Shown: positions 36,505-45,351, numbered from the stretch's first letter. The stretch: DNA of 64,000 bases from Nannocystaceae bacterium (GCA_019694555.1 JAIBBS010000005.1:1-64000), one strand, 5' to 3'. Notes: generated from the letters alone by a model not told the origin. Numbers and translations: made by a program.

Positions 36505-36533
36505 ACGATATTGAATGTTGTTTTCATTTTCAA
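36505..36533 (-). promoter_or_regulatory. Sigma70-type promoter TTGAAA-17-TATCGT
   Basis: The -35 TTGAAA (36533-36528) matches 5 of 6 consensus bases and the -10 TATCGT (36510-36505) 4 of 6, with a 17-bp spacer. Transcription would start at about 36498, adjacent to the GTG at 36497, so the mRNA is probably leaderless. The stretch is strikingly AT-rich for this genome. Confidence 0.6.
36513..36531 (-). promoter_or_regulatory. Fur-box-like operator
   Basis: The minus-strand 19-mer from 36531 to 36513, GAAAATGAAAACAACATTC, matches 12 of 19 positions of the classical Fur box. It sits between the -35 and -10 of the DHOR-imelysin-P460 operon, where iron-loaded Fur would block polymerase. The match is partial and weak on one side. 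Confidence 0.45.
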
Positions 36534-36613
36534 CCCAAATGCATCGGGAAACCCCGAAAAAAGTGCGTTCTCGCGGCCACCCGGCGTGCGGCAGCTCCGG
36601 TTCGCCGGGCCGG

Positions 36614-37825
36614 TCAGTCGCCCGCGGCCCGATCGAGCACCGCGATGGCCTCGACGTGGACCGTGTGCGGGAACATGTCGAGCGGCTGCACCCACGACAG
36701 CGCGTAGCCGCGGTCGACCATCGCCCGCAGGTCCCGCGCCAAGCTGCCGGGATCGCACGAGACGTACACGACCCTGCGCGGACGCAGCGCGACGATCGCA
36801 TCGAGCGCGTCGGGCAAGCAGCCGGCACGCGGGGGATCGACCAGCGCGACGTCGATCGCGGTGCCCTCGTCGACCATCGCGCGCAACACCTGCTCGGCCT
36901 TGCCCAGCCGCAGCGCCACGTTGCTCAGGCCACCGAAGTTGTACGACGCGTCGCGCACGGCCGGACCGGATTCCTCGACCGCGATCACGTGCTCGACGTG
37001 CGCGGCCAGCAGCGCCGCGAAGGTGCCGACGCCGGCGAACGCGTCGAGCACCACGGTCGCGCCGACCTCGAGCACCGCGGCGCGCACGAGCTCGACCATG
37101 CGCTCGGCCTGCGCGCGGTGGACCTGGAAGAACGCCGGCGTCGACACGCGGAAGCTGCGTCCGCCCAGCACCTCGATCACGAAGGGTTGCCCGCTGGCGG
37201 GCTCGTCGAGCGACAGCCGCGGCTGGATCGAGATCGCATCGTCGGGGGCGCCGACGCGGATGTTGCACTGCGTGGTCTCGTGCAGCCGGCCCTGCAGCGT
37301 CGCGAGCAAGGCGTTGATGCGCGGCTCCATCAACAGGCACTGCGGCACCTCGAAGAAGGCGTGGCGATGGCGGCGTACGAAGCCCAGCCGACCGCGCTTG
37401 ACGGTGAAGCGCGCGTGGTTGCGGTAGTGCCACGGCGACGGGGCCGCCAGCGGCGCACGCACGCACGCGGGCTCGAGCCCGACCGCGCCGAGCTGGTCGG
37501 CGACCATCGCGTGCTTGATCGCGAGCTGGCGCTCGATCGCGACATGCTGCAGCTGGCAACCATTGCAGTGGCCGAACAGCGGGCACGGCGCCTCGACGCG
37601 GTGCGGTGACGGTCGCAGCAGCGCGATCATCTCTGCGCTGGTGCTGATGCGGCCGCGCTTGTAGACGCGCGCACGCACGCGCTCGCCGGGGATGCCGCCC
37701 GCGACGTAGATCGGCTTGCCGTCGTCGTCGCGGCCGCAGGCATCGCCGCGCGGGCCCAGGCCGTCGAGCTCGACCTCGATGATGTCGTCGCCCGCGTGCG
37801 CCGCGGGGCTGCCCGGTTCCGCCAT
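36614..37825 (-). CDS. 23S rRNA / tRNA uracil-5-methyltransferase (RumA/TrmA family)
   Basis: 403 residues. An N-terminal TRAM-like OB domain (DIIEVELDGLGPRGDAC) is followed by the cluster-binding CPLFGHCNGCQLQH (C-x5-C-x2-C). The methyltransferase core has VLDAFAGVGTFAALLA (SAM site), VDPPRAGC and the catalytic cysteine in YVSCDPGSLARD; it ends HTVHVEAIAVL with the general-base glutamate. It makes 5-methyluridine in structured RNA; the cluster motif favours RlmD/RumA over TrmA. It lies 7 bp after the DUF1266-like gene. Confidence 0.93.
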   Translation of the reverse strand: MAEPGSPAAHAGDDIIEVELDGLGPRGDACGRDDDGKPIYVAGGIPGERVRARVYKRGRISTSAEMIALLRPSPHRVEAPCPLFGHCNGCQLQHVAIERQLAIKHAMVADQLGAVGLEPACVRAPLAAPSPWHYRNHARFTVKRGRLGFVRRHRHAFFEVPQCLLMEPRINALLATLQGRLHETTQCNIRVGAPDDAISIQPRLSLDEPASGQPFVIEVLGGRSFRVSTPAFFQVHRAQAERMVELVRAAVLEVGATVVLDAFAGVGTFAALLAAHVEHVIAVEESGPAVRDASYNFGGLSNVALRLGKAEQVLRAMVDEGTAIDVALVDPPRAGCLPDALDAIVALRPRRVVYVSCDPGSLARDLRAMVDRGYALSWVQPLDMFPHTVHVEAIAVLDRAAGD

Positions 37826-37832
37826 CGTCGAC

Positions 37833-38477
37833 TCAACCGTCGCCCAGCGGCGTCGACCACGGCAGCTGCGCCCAGCGCCCGCCGTGCAGGTGCGCGATGT
37901 TGTCGCGGATCGCCTGCGTCGACGCGTCGTCCTCGGTGCCGTCGGCGGCGAGGCCACGCGCCTGGCGGCGCGCGAGCAGGTACGCGTGCGCCATCGCCGG
38001 CCAGTCGCCGTAGGCCGCCTGCAGTCGCCGCGCGATGGGACGGATGCCGGCCCACGCACCGGCGTCGTCGACATAGCCCGCGGCCACGCCCAGGCGCATC
38101 AGCAGCACGAAGCGCAGCAGGTCCCACGCGTTGTCGGGGCGGCCCGATTCCGCGAGCTCCGCGAGCATGCGGCGGTGCTCGTTGGGTCCGTGCACGTCCC
38201 ACCAGCTCGACAACATGCGCACGGCTTCACCGCGCGGCAGATGGCCGTAGTCGCAGTTGCCGGTGACGACCAGGAACGCGTTCTGCACCCAACCGCGATA
38301 GGGATCGCCGGCGTCGTGCTCGAGTCGCTGCGCGAGGAAGCGCAGCGGATCCTCGCGACGGATCCGTCGCCACAACCACCACGACAGCGCGAGCGCCCCC
38401 GCGAGCAGGGCCATGCCTCGGAACGACCACAGCGACAGCGCGATCATCGCAAGCGCGCGCGAGACTATCACCGTCAC
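37833..38477 (-). CDS. DUF1266-like membrane-anchored protein
   Basis: 214 residues. Two hydrophobic N-terminal stretches (ALAMIALSLW and GMALLAGALALSWWLW) anchor the protein; the soluble rest resembles DUF1266: NAWDLLRFVLLMRLGVAAGY, AWAGIRPIARRLQAAYGDW and MAHAYLLARR. GTG 38477 overlaps the stop of the LD-carboxypeptidase gene (GTGA), which supports the start; an ATG at residue 11 is an alternative. The function is unknown. Confidence 0.7.
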   Translation of the reverse strand: MTVIVSRALAMIALSLWSFRGMALLAGALALSWWLWRRIRREDPLRFLAQRLEHDAGDPYRGWVQNAFLVVTGNCDYGHLPRGEAVRMLSSWWDVHGPNEHRRMLAELAESGRPDNAWDLLRFVLLMRLGVAAGYVDDAGAWAGIRPIARRLQAAYGDWPAMAHAYLLARRQARGLAADGTEDDASTQAIRDNIAHLHGGRWAQLPWSTPLGDG

Positions 38478-39397
38478 ACCGTCACGGGTTCGAGAAACTC
38501 GAGCGTGCACTGATCGGCGGACAGGCGTACCTGCGCGCCGAAGGGCAGGGCGGCGTTGCGGTGGGCGTCGTGGCCGAACGGGAAGCCGGTGACGACCGGC
38601 ACGCCGAGCGTGGCCAGGCGCTCGTGCACCACCTGGATCGCGGACGGGCCGAAGTTGCCGTCGGGCGGCTCCTCGCAGCCGATGAGCTGGCCGACGACCA
38701 CGCCGCGCACGCCGCGGAGCGCACCGCTGGAGAACAGGTGTGTCAGCGATCGGTCGATGCGATACGGCCGCTCACCGATCTCCTCGAGCGCGACGATCGT
38801 GCCGGCGAGCTTCGGCATCGCGCGCGTGCCCACCAGCGCGCGCAGCACCTCGATGTTGCCGGCGACCAGCGGGCCCTCGACCGTGCCGCCGTGCAGCACC
38901 GAGCCCTCCTCGGCGACCAGCGGCGCGGGCACCTCGCCGCGCAGCAGATCGACCAGCCGCGTGACGTCCTCGGGCACCAGCGTCGACAGCTGCGTGATCA
39001 CCGGGCCGTGGATGCCGACCACGCCGCAGCGCGCCCACGCCCAGCACAGCAGCGCGGTGATGTCGGAGAAGCCGACGATCGGCTTGGGGTGCGCGCGCAG
39101 GCGCTCCGGATCCAACGCTGCGAGCAGGCGCGTCGCGCCGTAGCCACCGCGGGCACACAGCACCGCGCGGGCCTCGGGGTCGGCCAGCGCGGCCTGGGTC
39201 GTGCGCAGCCGCAGCGCGTCGCTGCCGGCGAAGTAGCCCTCCTGCTCGAGCAGGTTGTCGGCGTGCAGCAGCTCGAGATCGATCGCGCGACGCAACATTC
39301 GCAGCCCGCGATCGAAGCGCTCCATCGCCACCGGTCCCGACGGCGCGATGATGTGCGCGCGATCGCGGTCCTGCAGGCAGCGCCCGCGCGCGCTCAT
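38474..39397 (-). CDS. ldcA: LD-carboxypeptidase (family S66)
   Basis: 307 residues, no signal peptide, so cytoplasmic. It removes the terminal D-Ala from L,D-tetrapeptide muropeptides in peptidoglycan recycling. Motifs in order are IIAPSGPV, VLCARGGYGATRLL, GFSDITALL (catalytic serine), GGTVEGPLVAGNIEVL, IVALEEIGERPYRIDRSL with the conserved glutamate, and GFPFGHDAHRNAALPFG with the histidine. It overlaps both neighbours by 4 nt, so it belongs to a four-gene operon with a basic-tailed protein upstream and DUF1266 and rumA-like genes downstream. The symbol is by family. Confidence 0.92.
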   Translation of the reverse strand: MSARGRCLQDRDRAHIIAPSGPVAMERFDRGLRMLRRAIDLELLHADNLLEQEGYFAGSDALRLRTTQAALADPEARAVLCARGGYGATRLLAALDPERLRAHPKPIVGFSDITALLCWAWARCGVVGIHGPVITQLSTLVPEDVTRLVDLLRGEVPAPLVAEEGSVLHGGTVEGPLVAGNIEVLRALVGTRAMPKLAGTIVALEEIGERPYRIDRSLTHLFSSGALRGVRGVVVGQLIGCEEPPDGNFGPSAIQVVHERLATLGVPVVTGFPFGHDAHRNAALPFGAQVRLSADQCTLEFLEPVTV

Positions 39398-39933
39398 CGT
39401 CGCTTCCGTCCGCGACGCTTCTTGCCGCGCGCGCCGTTGCCGGCTTCGGATCCGCCGTTGCCGCCCTCGGCGTCGTCCTCGTCACCGCCGGCGACGTCGA
39501 TCGGCTCCGACTCGTCGTCGCCGACGACCGGGGCCGGCACCGCCATCTGGCTGCCGTAGCCGGGCTCCTCGTTCGATGCGCGCGGCTCGGCGCTCGCGTC
39601 GCCCTGGGCCTCGGGCTCGGGCTCGGGCGCGGGCGCGGGCGCCGGTCGCCCAGCCGGGGTCGGCAGCTGCTCGCTTCCGACCTCGCGGGCCGGTTCGCTC
39701 GCCAGCACGCGGACCTCGCAGCCGCGCTCGGCCTCGGCTGCGCTCTCCGACGCGCGCGTCACCTCGACCGCGCGGGAATTGCCGTCCGGCAGCGCGATCG
39801 TCAGTACGGTTCTTACCGGCGGCGGAGCCTCGAGATGAACGAAACCCACGCCCTCGCCGCGATCGACCCACGACGCGGCCGCGGCGAGCTCGACATGGCG
39901 GTACAGCACTCGGACTGTATTCGTTGCGGGCAT
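39394..39933 (-). CDS. Small protein with PilZ-like N-terminus and basic tail
   Basis: 179 residues. The first 75 form a beta-rich domain (VRVLYRHVELAAAASWVDRG, VLTIALPDGNSRAVEV) similar in size and pattern to PilZ, but I cannot find the RxxxR motif, so this is tentative. An acidic/Pro/Ala-rich linker follows, and the C-terminus GKKRRGRKRR is strongly basic, like a nucleic-acid-binding tail. AAAAGG lies 5 nt upstream of the ATG, one of the clearest ribosome binding sites here. It heads the operon with ldcA. Confidence 0.6.
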   Translation of the reverse strand: MPATNTVRVLYRHVELAAAASWVDRGEGVGFVHLEAPPPVRTVLTIALPDGNSRAVEVTRASESAAEAERGCEVRVLASEPAREVGSEQLPTPAGRPAPAPAPEPEPEAQGDASAEPRASNEEPGYGSQMAVPAPVVGDDESEPIDVAGGDEDDAEGGNGGSEAGNGARGKKRRGRKRR

Positions 39934-39953
39934 GGAAACCTTTTGCGCCGTCG

Positions 39954-39982
39954 AGGATACCGGCGCTCGCGGCTACGTACAA
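39954..39982 (-). promoter_or_regulatory. Promoter TTGTAC-17-TATCCT
   Basis: Minus strand: -35 at 39982-39977 and -10 at 39959-39954, 17-bp spacer. It precedes the 39933 start by 20 nt, leaving room for the AAAAGG ribosome binding site at 39944-39939. It would drive the ldcA operon. Confidence 0.5.
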
Positions 39983-40047
39983 CCATCGAGGGCGCTCGCG
40001 CGCGCACGATGCTCGTCGGCGATGCAGCCCCGCGTCCGAGCACGCGC

Positions 40048-40056
40048 TGCTATGCT
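40048..40056 (+). promoter_or_regulatory. Extended -10 box TGC-TATGCT
   Basis: The element ends 6 nt before the ATG at 40063, another likely leaderless start. Confidence 0.45.
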
Positions 40057-40062
40057 GCCAAC

Positions 40063-41385
40063 ATGGTGATGCGCACGAGAACCGTCCTCGGTGTGGCGTT
40101 CGCAGCGATGGGCGCGTGCGGTGACGACCCTGGTCGAACCGGACAGAGCGGCAGCGCGAGCCTGAGCGTCGGCGACGGCATCGGTTCGCTCTCCGCGACC
40201 GACAGCGCCACCGGCAACGGCGACGGTGACGGTGACGGCGACGGCGGCATCAAGCTCGACGCACAGTCGCAGACCGATCTCGGCGTCGAAGGTTGCGCCG
40301 GCGACAGCCAGGGCGGCGGCGGCGGTGGCATGGGCGAGGACGGTGAGCTCGAGTTCTCGTACATCTGGATCGCCGACAGCGGCGAAGGCACGATGTCGAA
40401 GATCAACACGCGCACGCTGGTCGAGGAAGGCCGCTACGTCGTGCGCCCCGATCAGGCCGGCAACCCCTCGCGCACCTCGGTCAATCTCTCGGGCGACGTG
40501 GCGATCGCCAACCGTGCCGGCGGCCTGACCAAGGTCGCGGCCACCAAGGAGCGCTGCGTCGACGCCGACGGCGACGGCATGATCACGACCTCCAGCAGTG
40601 CCGCGTACCTGCCGTGGGGCCAAGACGAGTGCGTGCTGTGGCACTACGCCTACCAGACCGAGTCGCAGCGACCGGTCGCGTGGGCGCCGGGCACGTGGAA
40701 CCAGCAGACCTGCGCCTACGACAACGAGGACGTGTGGACCGCGACCGGATCCACGGCCATGGGCATCGACGTGTGGCTGCACGACGGTGACACCGGCATG
40801 CAGATCGGCACGGCGCACATCGGCGAGATGACCTTCGACGGCTACGGCATCTACGGCGGCGCCGTCGACGGCGAGGGCAACTTCTGGGGCACGATGCTCG
40901 GCGGCATCCTGCTCACGCGTGTCGACAAGGAGACCTTCGAACACCAGGTGTGGCCGGTGCCGATCAGCAGCTACGGCATGACCGTGGACTCCGACGGCTA
41001 CGTCTGGGCCTGCTCCTTCGACGTCGCCCGCTTCGATCCCGAGACCGAGACGTGGCAGACCGCGATGGGCGTCGGTGGCAGCGGCGGCTGCATGGGCGAC
41101 GGCAACGGCAAGATCTGGCTGGCCTCGTCGCCGCTGGTGGCGGTCGACACCGCGACGCTCGCGGTCGTCGACACCATCATGATCCCGAGCTACGCCCACG
41201 GCGTGAGCGTCGACTTCGACGGCTACGTGTGGGGCGTGACGCTGCAAGAGCCCTACGCGTACAAGGCCGATCCGACCACGCACACCGTCGAGACCTTCAC
41301 CGGCCTGACGCTGCCGTACACGTACAGCGACATGACCGGCTTCGCGCTCAAGAACGCCGGCACGATTCCGACGCCGGCCGGCTGA
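40063..41385 (+). CDS. Beta-propeller (NHL/streptogramin lyase-like) lipoprotein
   Basis: 440 residues. The signal peptide ends FAAMGAC. A Gly/Asp-rich linker follows, then a propeller of repeated blades: IADSGEGTMSKINTRTL, GAVDGEGNFWGTML, GMTVDSDGYVWACSF, GVSVDFDGYVWGVTLQ. The DGxGxxW blades resemble Vgb/NHL and PhiLOV-type propellers. The cysteines CVDADGDGMI and DECVLWHY suggest one or two disulphides. The start is supported by a -10 box 6 nt upstream. The pseudokinase-TPR gene follows after 13 bp and is probably co-transcribed. Confidence 0.75.
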   Translation: MVMRTRTVLGVAFAAMGACGDDPGRTGQSGSASLSVGDGIGSLSATDSATGNGDGDGDGDGGIKLDAQSQTDLGVEGCAGDSQGGGGGGMGEDGELEFSYIWIADSGEGTMSKINTRTLVEEGRYVVRPDQAGNPSRTSVNLSGDVAIANRAGGLTKVAATKERCVDADGDGMITTSSSAAYLPWGQDECVLWHYAYQTESQRPVAWAPGTWNQQTCAYDNEDVWTATGSTAMGIDVWLHDGDTGMQIGTAHIGEMTFDGYGIYGGAVDGEGNFWGTMLGGILLTRVDKETFEHQVWPVPISSYGMTVDSDGYVWACSFDVARFDPETETWQTAMGVGGSGGCMGDGNGKIWLASSPLVAVDTATLAVVDTIMIPSYAHGVSVDFDGYVWGVTLQEPYAYKADPTTHTVETFTGLTLPYTYSDMTGFALKNAGTIPTPAG

Positions 41386-41398
41386 GCCTGCGCGCGCG

Positions 41399-43966
41399 AT
41401 GGCAGCGCGGCCCGAGCACGACGACGCCGCCGATCCCGGGACGGGTCGCGACGTCGGTCGCTACGTGACCCGCGGCGGGCCCGGGCGCGAGTGGGTCGCC
41501 TTCGACCCCGAGCTCGATCGCGAGGTCGTGCTCGAGCGCGCCGAGGGTGTCGATCCCGATCGGCTCGCAGCGCTGCGGGCGAAGGCGCGGGCGCTGGCGG
41601 TGGTCGTGCACCCGGTGCTCGTGCGCGTGCACGACGTCGTGGTCGAGCGCGGCGTCGCGACCGTGGTCAGCGAGCGCGTGCGCGGCGAACCGTTGCGACA
41701 CTGGCTGTCGTCGTCGCCGTCGTGGTCGCGGCGCATCGCGTCGTTGCGGGTCTTGGCCGACGGCCTGCTCGCGGCGCACGCCGCCGGCGTCGCGCACGGT
41801 GGGCTCGAACCCGCGGTGGTGCAGGTCGACGAGCAGGACTGCCCCCGCGTCTCGGCGTGGCTGCGCGTCATCGCCGGCGCCGACGCGGCCGGCGACACGG
41901 TCGCATTCGCCGAGCTGGCGCTGCTCGTGCTGGGCGGCGCCGGTGCGGGCGGACGGCGGCACCGCGTGATCGCGGCGCTGCAACGCGGCACGCGAGCGGG
42001 CGGCGCGACGCTGCAGCAGCTGCGTGGCGCGCTGACGCAGCGCGAACCCGGGCGCGTGCCGTGGGCCGTGCTCGCGGTCGCGGTCGCGCTCGCGGCGGTG
42101 GCGATCGTCGCCGGCACGCCGATGCCGGCCGCGGATCCGACGTGGTGCACCGTCGCGGCGAGCCAGCTCGACGGCGTGTGGAACGACGACGTCCGTGCGC
42201 GCTTGCGATCGCGGCTCGACGAGGTCGGGGCCGGCTTCGGCCACGGCCTCGGCGATCGCATCGACGGTGCGCTCGATGACTTCGCGCAGACGTGGCGCGC
42301 GGCGCAGCAGCAGCGCTGCGCCGCGCAGGCGCCCGATCCCGCGGCGAGCGTGTGCCTGTACCAGCAGTTCGAGGGCTTCCGTACGCTGGTCGAGGTCCTG
42401 CTCGAAGCCGACGCCGCGGCGGTTGCGGGTGCGGACGGGGCCATCGCGGGCCTCGGTGCGCCGGGATCGTGTCTGCAGCCGGCCGCAGGGCCGTGGCGCG
42501 CGTTCGCGGGTGGCGACGAGGTCCGCGCGAACCTGGTGGCGGCGGAGCTGCTGCGCGAGCTGGGTCGCTACGTGCAATCGCAGGTCGCAGCCGAGCGCGC
42601 GTTGGCCGACGCGGTCGTCGCCCGCGACGACGCGGCCGCATCCGAGGCCCACCTCGCGCTGGCGCTGGCCCTGTTGGCGCAGGAGCGCGAGCCCGAGGGC
42701 GAGCGATCCCTGCACGATGCCTTCACCACCGCGCTCGCGGCCGGCAGCGACACCGTCGTCGCCCGCGCCGCGGCAGAGCTCGCGCATCGTCTGGCCAAGC
42801 GCCGCAAGGTCGATCAGGCGCAGACGTGGATCGAGCACGCCCGCGCGGCGCTCTCCCGCGTCGATGACCCGCGCGTGCGCGCGCGGGTCGCCGCGGTCGA
42901 GGGCCGCGTCGCGATGGAACGCAGCGACTTCGCCGAGGCCGAGGCCGCGTACCGCAACGCGCTGGCACTGGCGGTCGCGCTCGAGCCCCGCGATCTCGCG
43001 ACCGAGCTGCACGCGCGTCAGGGCATCGCCATTGCGCGCGGCCGCCAGGGCGATCGCGACGGCGCGATCGCGCTGCTGCGCACCAACGTCGAACAGACCC
43101 GCGCGCGCTACGGCGACGACCACCCCGATCTCGGGCGGCAGATGAACAGCGTCGCGACGCAACTGGCCGCGCAGGGCCTGATCGACGACGCCATCGCCCA
43201 GCGACGGCGCGCGCGCGACATCCTCATGGCGACGCTGGGCGAGTCGCACGGCGACACGCTCGCGGCCACCGGCGCGCTGGCCACGGATCTCGGGCTCGCG
43301 GGACGCCACACCGAGGCGGTCGCGATCCTCCGCGCGGCGCTGCCGCTGTCGGAGCAACGCTTCGGTCGCGACGACGATCGCACGACCTCGCTGCTGGGCG
43401 AGCTGGGCATGGCCGAGGCGACCGCGGGCGATCTCGACGACGCGATCGTGCACCTGCGCGACGCGGTCACCCGCGTCGAGGCCACCGACCGCCGCGATGG
43501 CATCGCGCTGCTGGCGATGACCACGAACCTCGCGGCGACGCTGATGTTCGCCGAGCGACACGCCGAGGCGCGCGCGCTGTTCGAGGCCCTCGTCACCCGC
43601 ACCGAGCGCACGCTGGGCCGCGATCATCCCCAGCTGGTGCCGGTGCTGCTGGGCGCGGCGCGGTCGGCCCGCGCCCTGGGTGAGTACGATCCCGCGATCG
43701 CGGAGCTGGAGCGCGCGCGGCTGTTGCTGAGCCAGCACGAGGAGCGCATCGATCGCCGCGCGCGCGTCGATGCCGACCTCGCCGAGGTGCTGTGGCGCAG
43801 CGGTCGCGATCGGCCCCGCGCGGTCACGCTGATGCGCGCCGCCCATCAGGGCTTGTTGCAGGCACGCGCCGCCGGGCACGAGGCGCTGTCGGAGGACATC
43901 GCGGAGCTCGAGCAGTGGTTGCAGGACCACGCCGACGCGGTCACGGACGGACGTGCTCGAAGATGA
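41399..43966 (+). CDS. Pseudokinase with TM helix and TPR array
   Basis: 855 residues. Residues 18-165 align with the N-lobe and catalytic loop of the neighbouring kinases but lack every catalytic residue. The Gly loop is GRYVTRGGPGRE, the VAIK lysine is E46 (VVLE, 43-46), HRDxKPxN has become HGGLEPAV (133-140) and DFG has become SAWL (152-155). The C-lobe is missing. A TM helix spans 221-239. The remaining 600 residues are TPR repeats of the 42-residue Kinesin-light-chain type with pairs such as DHPDLGRQM and DHPQLVPVL. It probably acts as a membrane scaffold. The 3' end overlaps the GDPD gene by 26 bp on the opposite strand. Confidence 0.82.
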   Translation: MAARPEHDDAADPGTGRDVGRYVTRGGPGREWVAFDPELDREVVLERAEGVDPDRLAALRAKARALAVVVHPVLVRVHDVVVERGVATVVSERVRGEPLRHWLSSSPSWSRRIASLRVLADGLLAAHAAGVAHGGLEPAVVQVDEQDCPRVSAWLRVIAGADAAGDTVAFAELALLVLGGAGAGGRRHRVIAALQRGTRAGGATLQQLRGALTQREPGRVPWAVLAVAVALAAVAIVAGTPMPAADPTWCTVAASQLDGVWNDDVRARLRSRLDEVGAGFGHGLGDRIDGALDDFAQTWRAAQQQRCAAQAPDPAASVCLYQQFEGFRTLVEVLLEADAAAVAGADGAIAGLGAPGSCLQPAAGPWRAFAGGDEVRANLVAAELLRELGRYVQSQVAAERALADAVVARDDAAASEAHLALALALLAQEREPEGERSLHDAFTTALAAGSDTVVARAAAELAHRLAKRRKVDQAQTWIEHARAALSRVDDPRVRARVAAVEGRVAMERSDFAEAEAAYRNALALAVALEPRDLATELHARQGIAIARGRQGDRDGAIALLRTNVEQTRARYGDDHPDLGRQMNSVATQLAAQGLIDDAIAQRRRARDILMATLGESHGDTLAATGALATDLGLAGRHTEAVAILRAALPLSEQRFGRDDDRTTSLLGELGMAEATAGDLDDAIVHLRDAVTRVEATDRRDGIALLAMTTNLAATLMFAERHAEARALFEALVTRTERTLGRDHPQLVPVLLGAARSARALGEYDPAIAELERARLLLSQHEERIDRRARVDADLAEVLWRSGRDRPRAVTLMRAAHQGLLQARAAGHEALSEDIAELEQWLQDHADAVTDGRARR

Positions 43967-44669
43967 CGTTGTCCGCGAGCGCGCGCGCGCGCTGCAGCGC
44001 CGCGGGTGAGTCCACCGTCCACGCCAGCAGCGGCAGGCCCAGTCGACGTGTCGCGCGCGTCGGCCAGCACGGCAGGCCGCGCAGCGCGTAGCCGATGTAG
44101 TCGGGACGCGACAGCGGCGCCAGCAACAGCCGCCGCAGCACGAAGCGCTCGGAGGCCGGCAGGTCGCTGTCGCGGAAGTCGGACGCGAGCAGGCCCAGCA
44201 GCTGCGCCGGTGCCAGCCGCCGCAGCAGCGACAGCGTGAACGGGTCGAACGATTGCAGCGCGACCGGACCGCCATAGCGCTCGATCGCCGCGAGCACGCC
44301 GCGCTCGAGCGGCCCGCGATCGCGCGAGGACTTGAGCTCGATCACCAGCGGCACGCGCCCGCGCACCAGCGCGAGCACGTCGCGCAACCGCGGCACTGGC
44401 TCGTCGGTGCCCTCGAGTCGCAGCCGTGCCAGGTCTCGCGCACCGATCTCGGTCGTCCGAATGGCCACCGTCGTCGTGCGCGTGGCGGTGTCGTCGTGCA
44501 TCACGACCAGCTCGCCGGTGCGCGTGCGGTGGACGTCGAGCTCGATGCCATAGCCCGCGTCGCACGCCGCCGCGAACGCGGCGAGGGAATTCTCCGGCCG
44601 ACCCGCACCGTGCAGGCCGCGGTGGGCGATGGGACAGCGTCGCAGCCAGTCGGGCGCCCGGCGAGGCAT
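43941..44669 (-). CDS. Glycerophosphodiester phosphodiesterase
   Basis: 242 residues. The GDPD TIM-barrel motif is complete: HRG (16-18), PENS (25-28), ELDV with E43 and D45, and H58 in VVMHDD. It hydrolyses glycerophosphodiesters to glycerol-3-phosphate and an alcohol using divalent metal. It has no signal peptide, so it is cytoplasmic. Later strands carry VPLVIELK, VALQSFDPFTLSLL and LLAWTVDSP, all family-typical. It overlaps the 3' end of the convergent pseudokinase gene by 26 bp. Confidence 0.93.
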   Translation of the reverse strand: MPRRAPDWLRRCPIAHRGLHGAGRPENSLAAFAAACDAGYGIELDVHRTRTGELVVMHDDTATRTTTVAIRTTEIGARDLARLRLEGTDEPVPRLRDVLALVRGRVPLVIELKSSRDRGPLERGVLAAIERYGGPVALQSFDPFTLSLLRRLAPAQLLGLLASDFRDSDLPASERFVLRRLLLAPLSRPDYIGYALRGLPCWPTRATRRLGLPLLAWTVDSPAALQRARALADNVIFEHVRP

Positions 44670-44800
44670 CGGCAGCGAGCGTCGCGCGGCTGCGGCGACG
44701 CTGTCGAGCGCGGGCTCGGATCGCGCCGGCGCGCGGCGCGGTGACGGTTGCTGCGCAGGGGCGCCGCGGTCGCTGCGGCACCGCCCAGCACGCCCGCGCG

Positions 44801-45337
44801 CTAGCGCGAGGACGCGAGCGCGGCGGCGATCGGCTCGATCGCCGCCGCGAGCGCGCGCGCGAGCGCGTCGTCCGCGAGCATCGCGGCGGTGTCGAGGCGG
44901 TTGCGCGGCATCGCCACGATCAATCGCGGGTCGTCGAGCACCTGCGCGGACATGGTCTGCAGCGTCTCGCGCAGCGCCGCGTGCACGAACACCGCGCTGG
45001 GCGAGACCACCAGCAGCGCCACGACCTTGCCGGGAAAGTCGGTGCAGCTCACGAGCCAGTCCAGCGCGTTCTTGAGGCTGCCGGGCACGCCGTGGGCGTA
45101 CTCGGGGCTGCAGATCACCAGCGCATCGGCGGCGGCGACCTCGGCCCGCAGTGCCGCGACTGCGGGCGGTGGCTCGGCAGCTTCGCCGTCGAGGTCGGGG
45201 TTGAAGTGCGGCAGCTCGCCGAGCCCGGGATACCGCGTCACGGTGGTGCCCGCGGGTGCGAGCGCGGCCACGGCGTCGAGCGCCGCGGTGTTGGTCGAGC
45301 GGGCGCGCAGTGAGCCGGAGATCGCGAGCAGGCGCAT
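44801..45337 (-). CDS. NADPH-dependent FMN reductase-like flavoprotein
   Basis: 178 residues, flavodoxin-like fold. MRLLAISGSLRARSTN holds the FMN phosphate loop, and ICSPEYAHGVPGSLKNALDWL is the conserved flavin-contact motif of the SsuE/YhdA/ChrR group. Known relatives reduce FMN, quinones or chromate. It is cytoplasmic. A TAGCGT box lies 8 nt before the ATG. The stretch 44670-44800 between it and the GDPD gene holds no recognisable gene. Confidence 0.9.
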   Translation of the reverse strand: MRLLAISGSLRARSTNTAALDAVAALAPAGTTVTRYPGLGELPHFNPDLDGEAAEPPPAVAALRAEVAAADALVICSPEYAHGVPGSLKNALDWLVSCTDFPGKVVALLVVSPSAVFVHAALRETLQTMSAQVLDDPRLIVAMPRNRLDTAAMLADDALARALAAAIEPIAAALASSR

Positions 45338-45345
45338 CGCGGGCA

Positions 45346-45351
45346 ACGCTA
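45346..45351 (-). promoter_or_regulatory. -10 box TAGCGT
   Basis: Minus strand, 8 nt before the ATG at 45337. No -35 is seen. Confidence 0.3.

Noticed and set aside
36527-36527. ATG at 36527 as the start of the di-haem oxidoreductase
   Set aside because: It lies between the -35 and -10 of the best promoter, and the signal peptide is complete from GTG 36497, which is 7 nt after the -10.
36544-36562. CGGGAAACCCCG hairpin followed by an A run, considered as a terminator
   Set aside because: On the plus strand the run after the stem is A, not U, and on the minus strand the T run precedes the stem. Neither orientation gives an intrinsic terminator.
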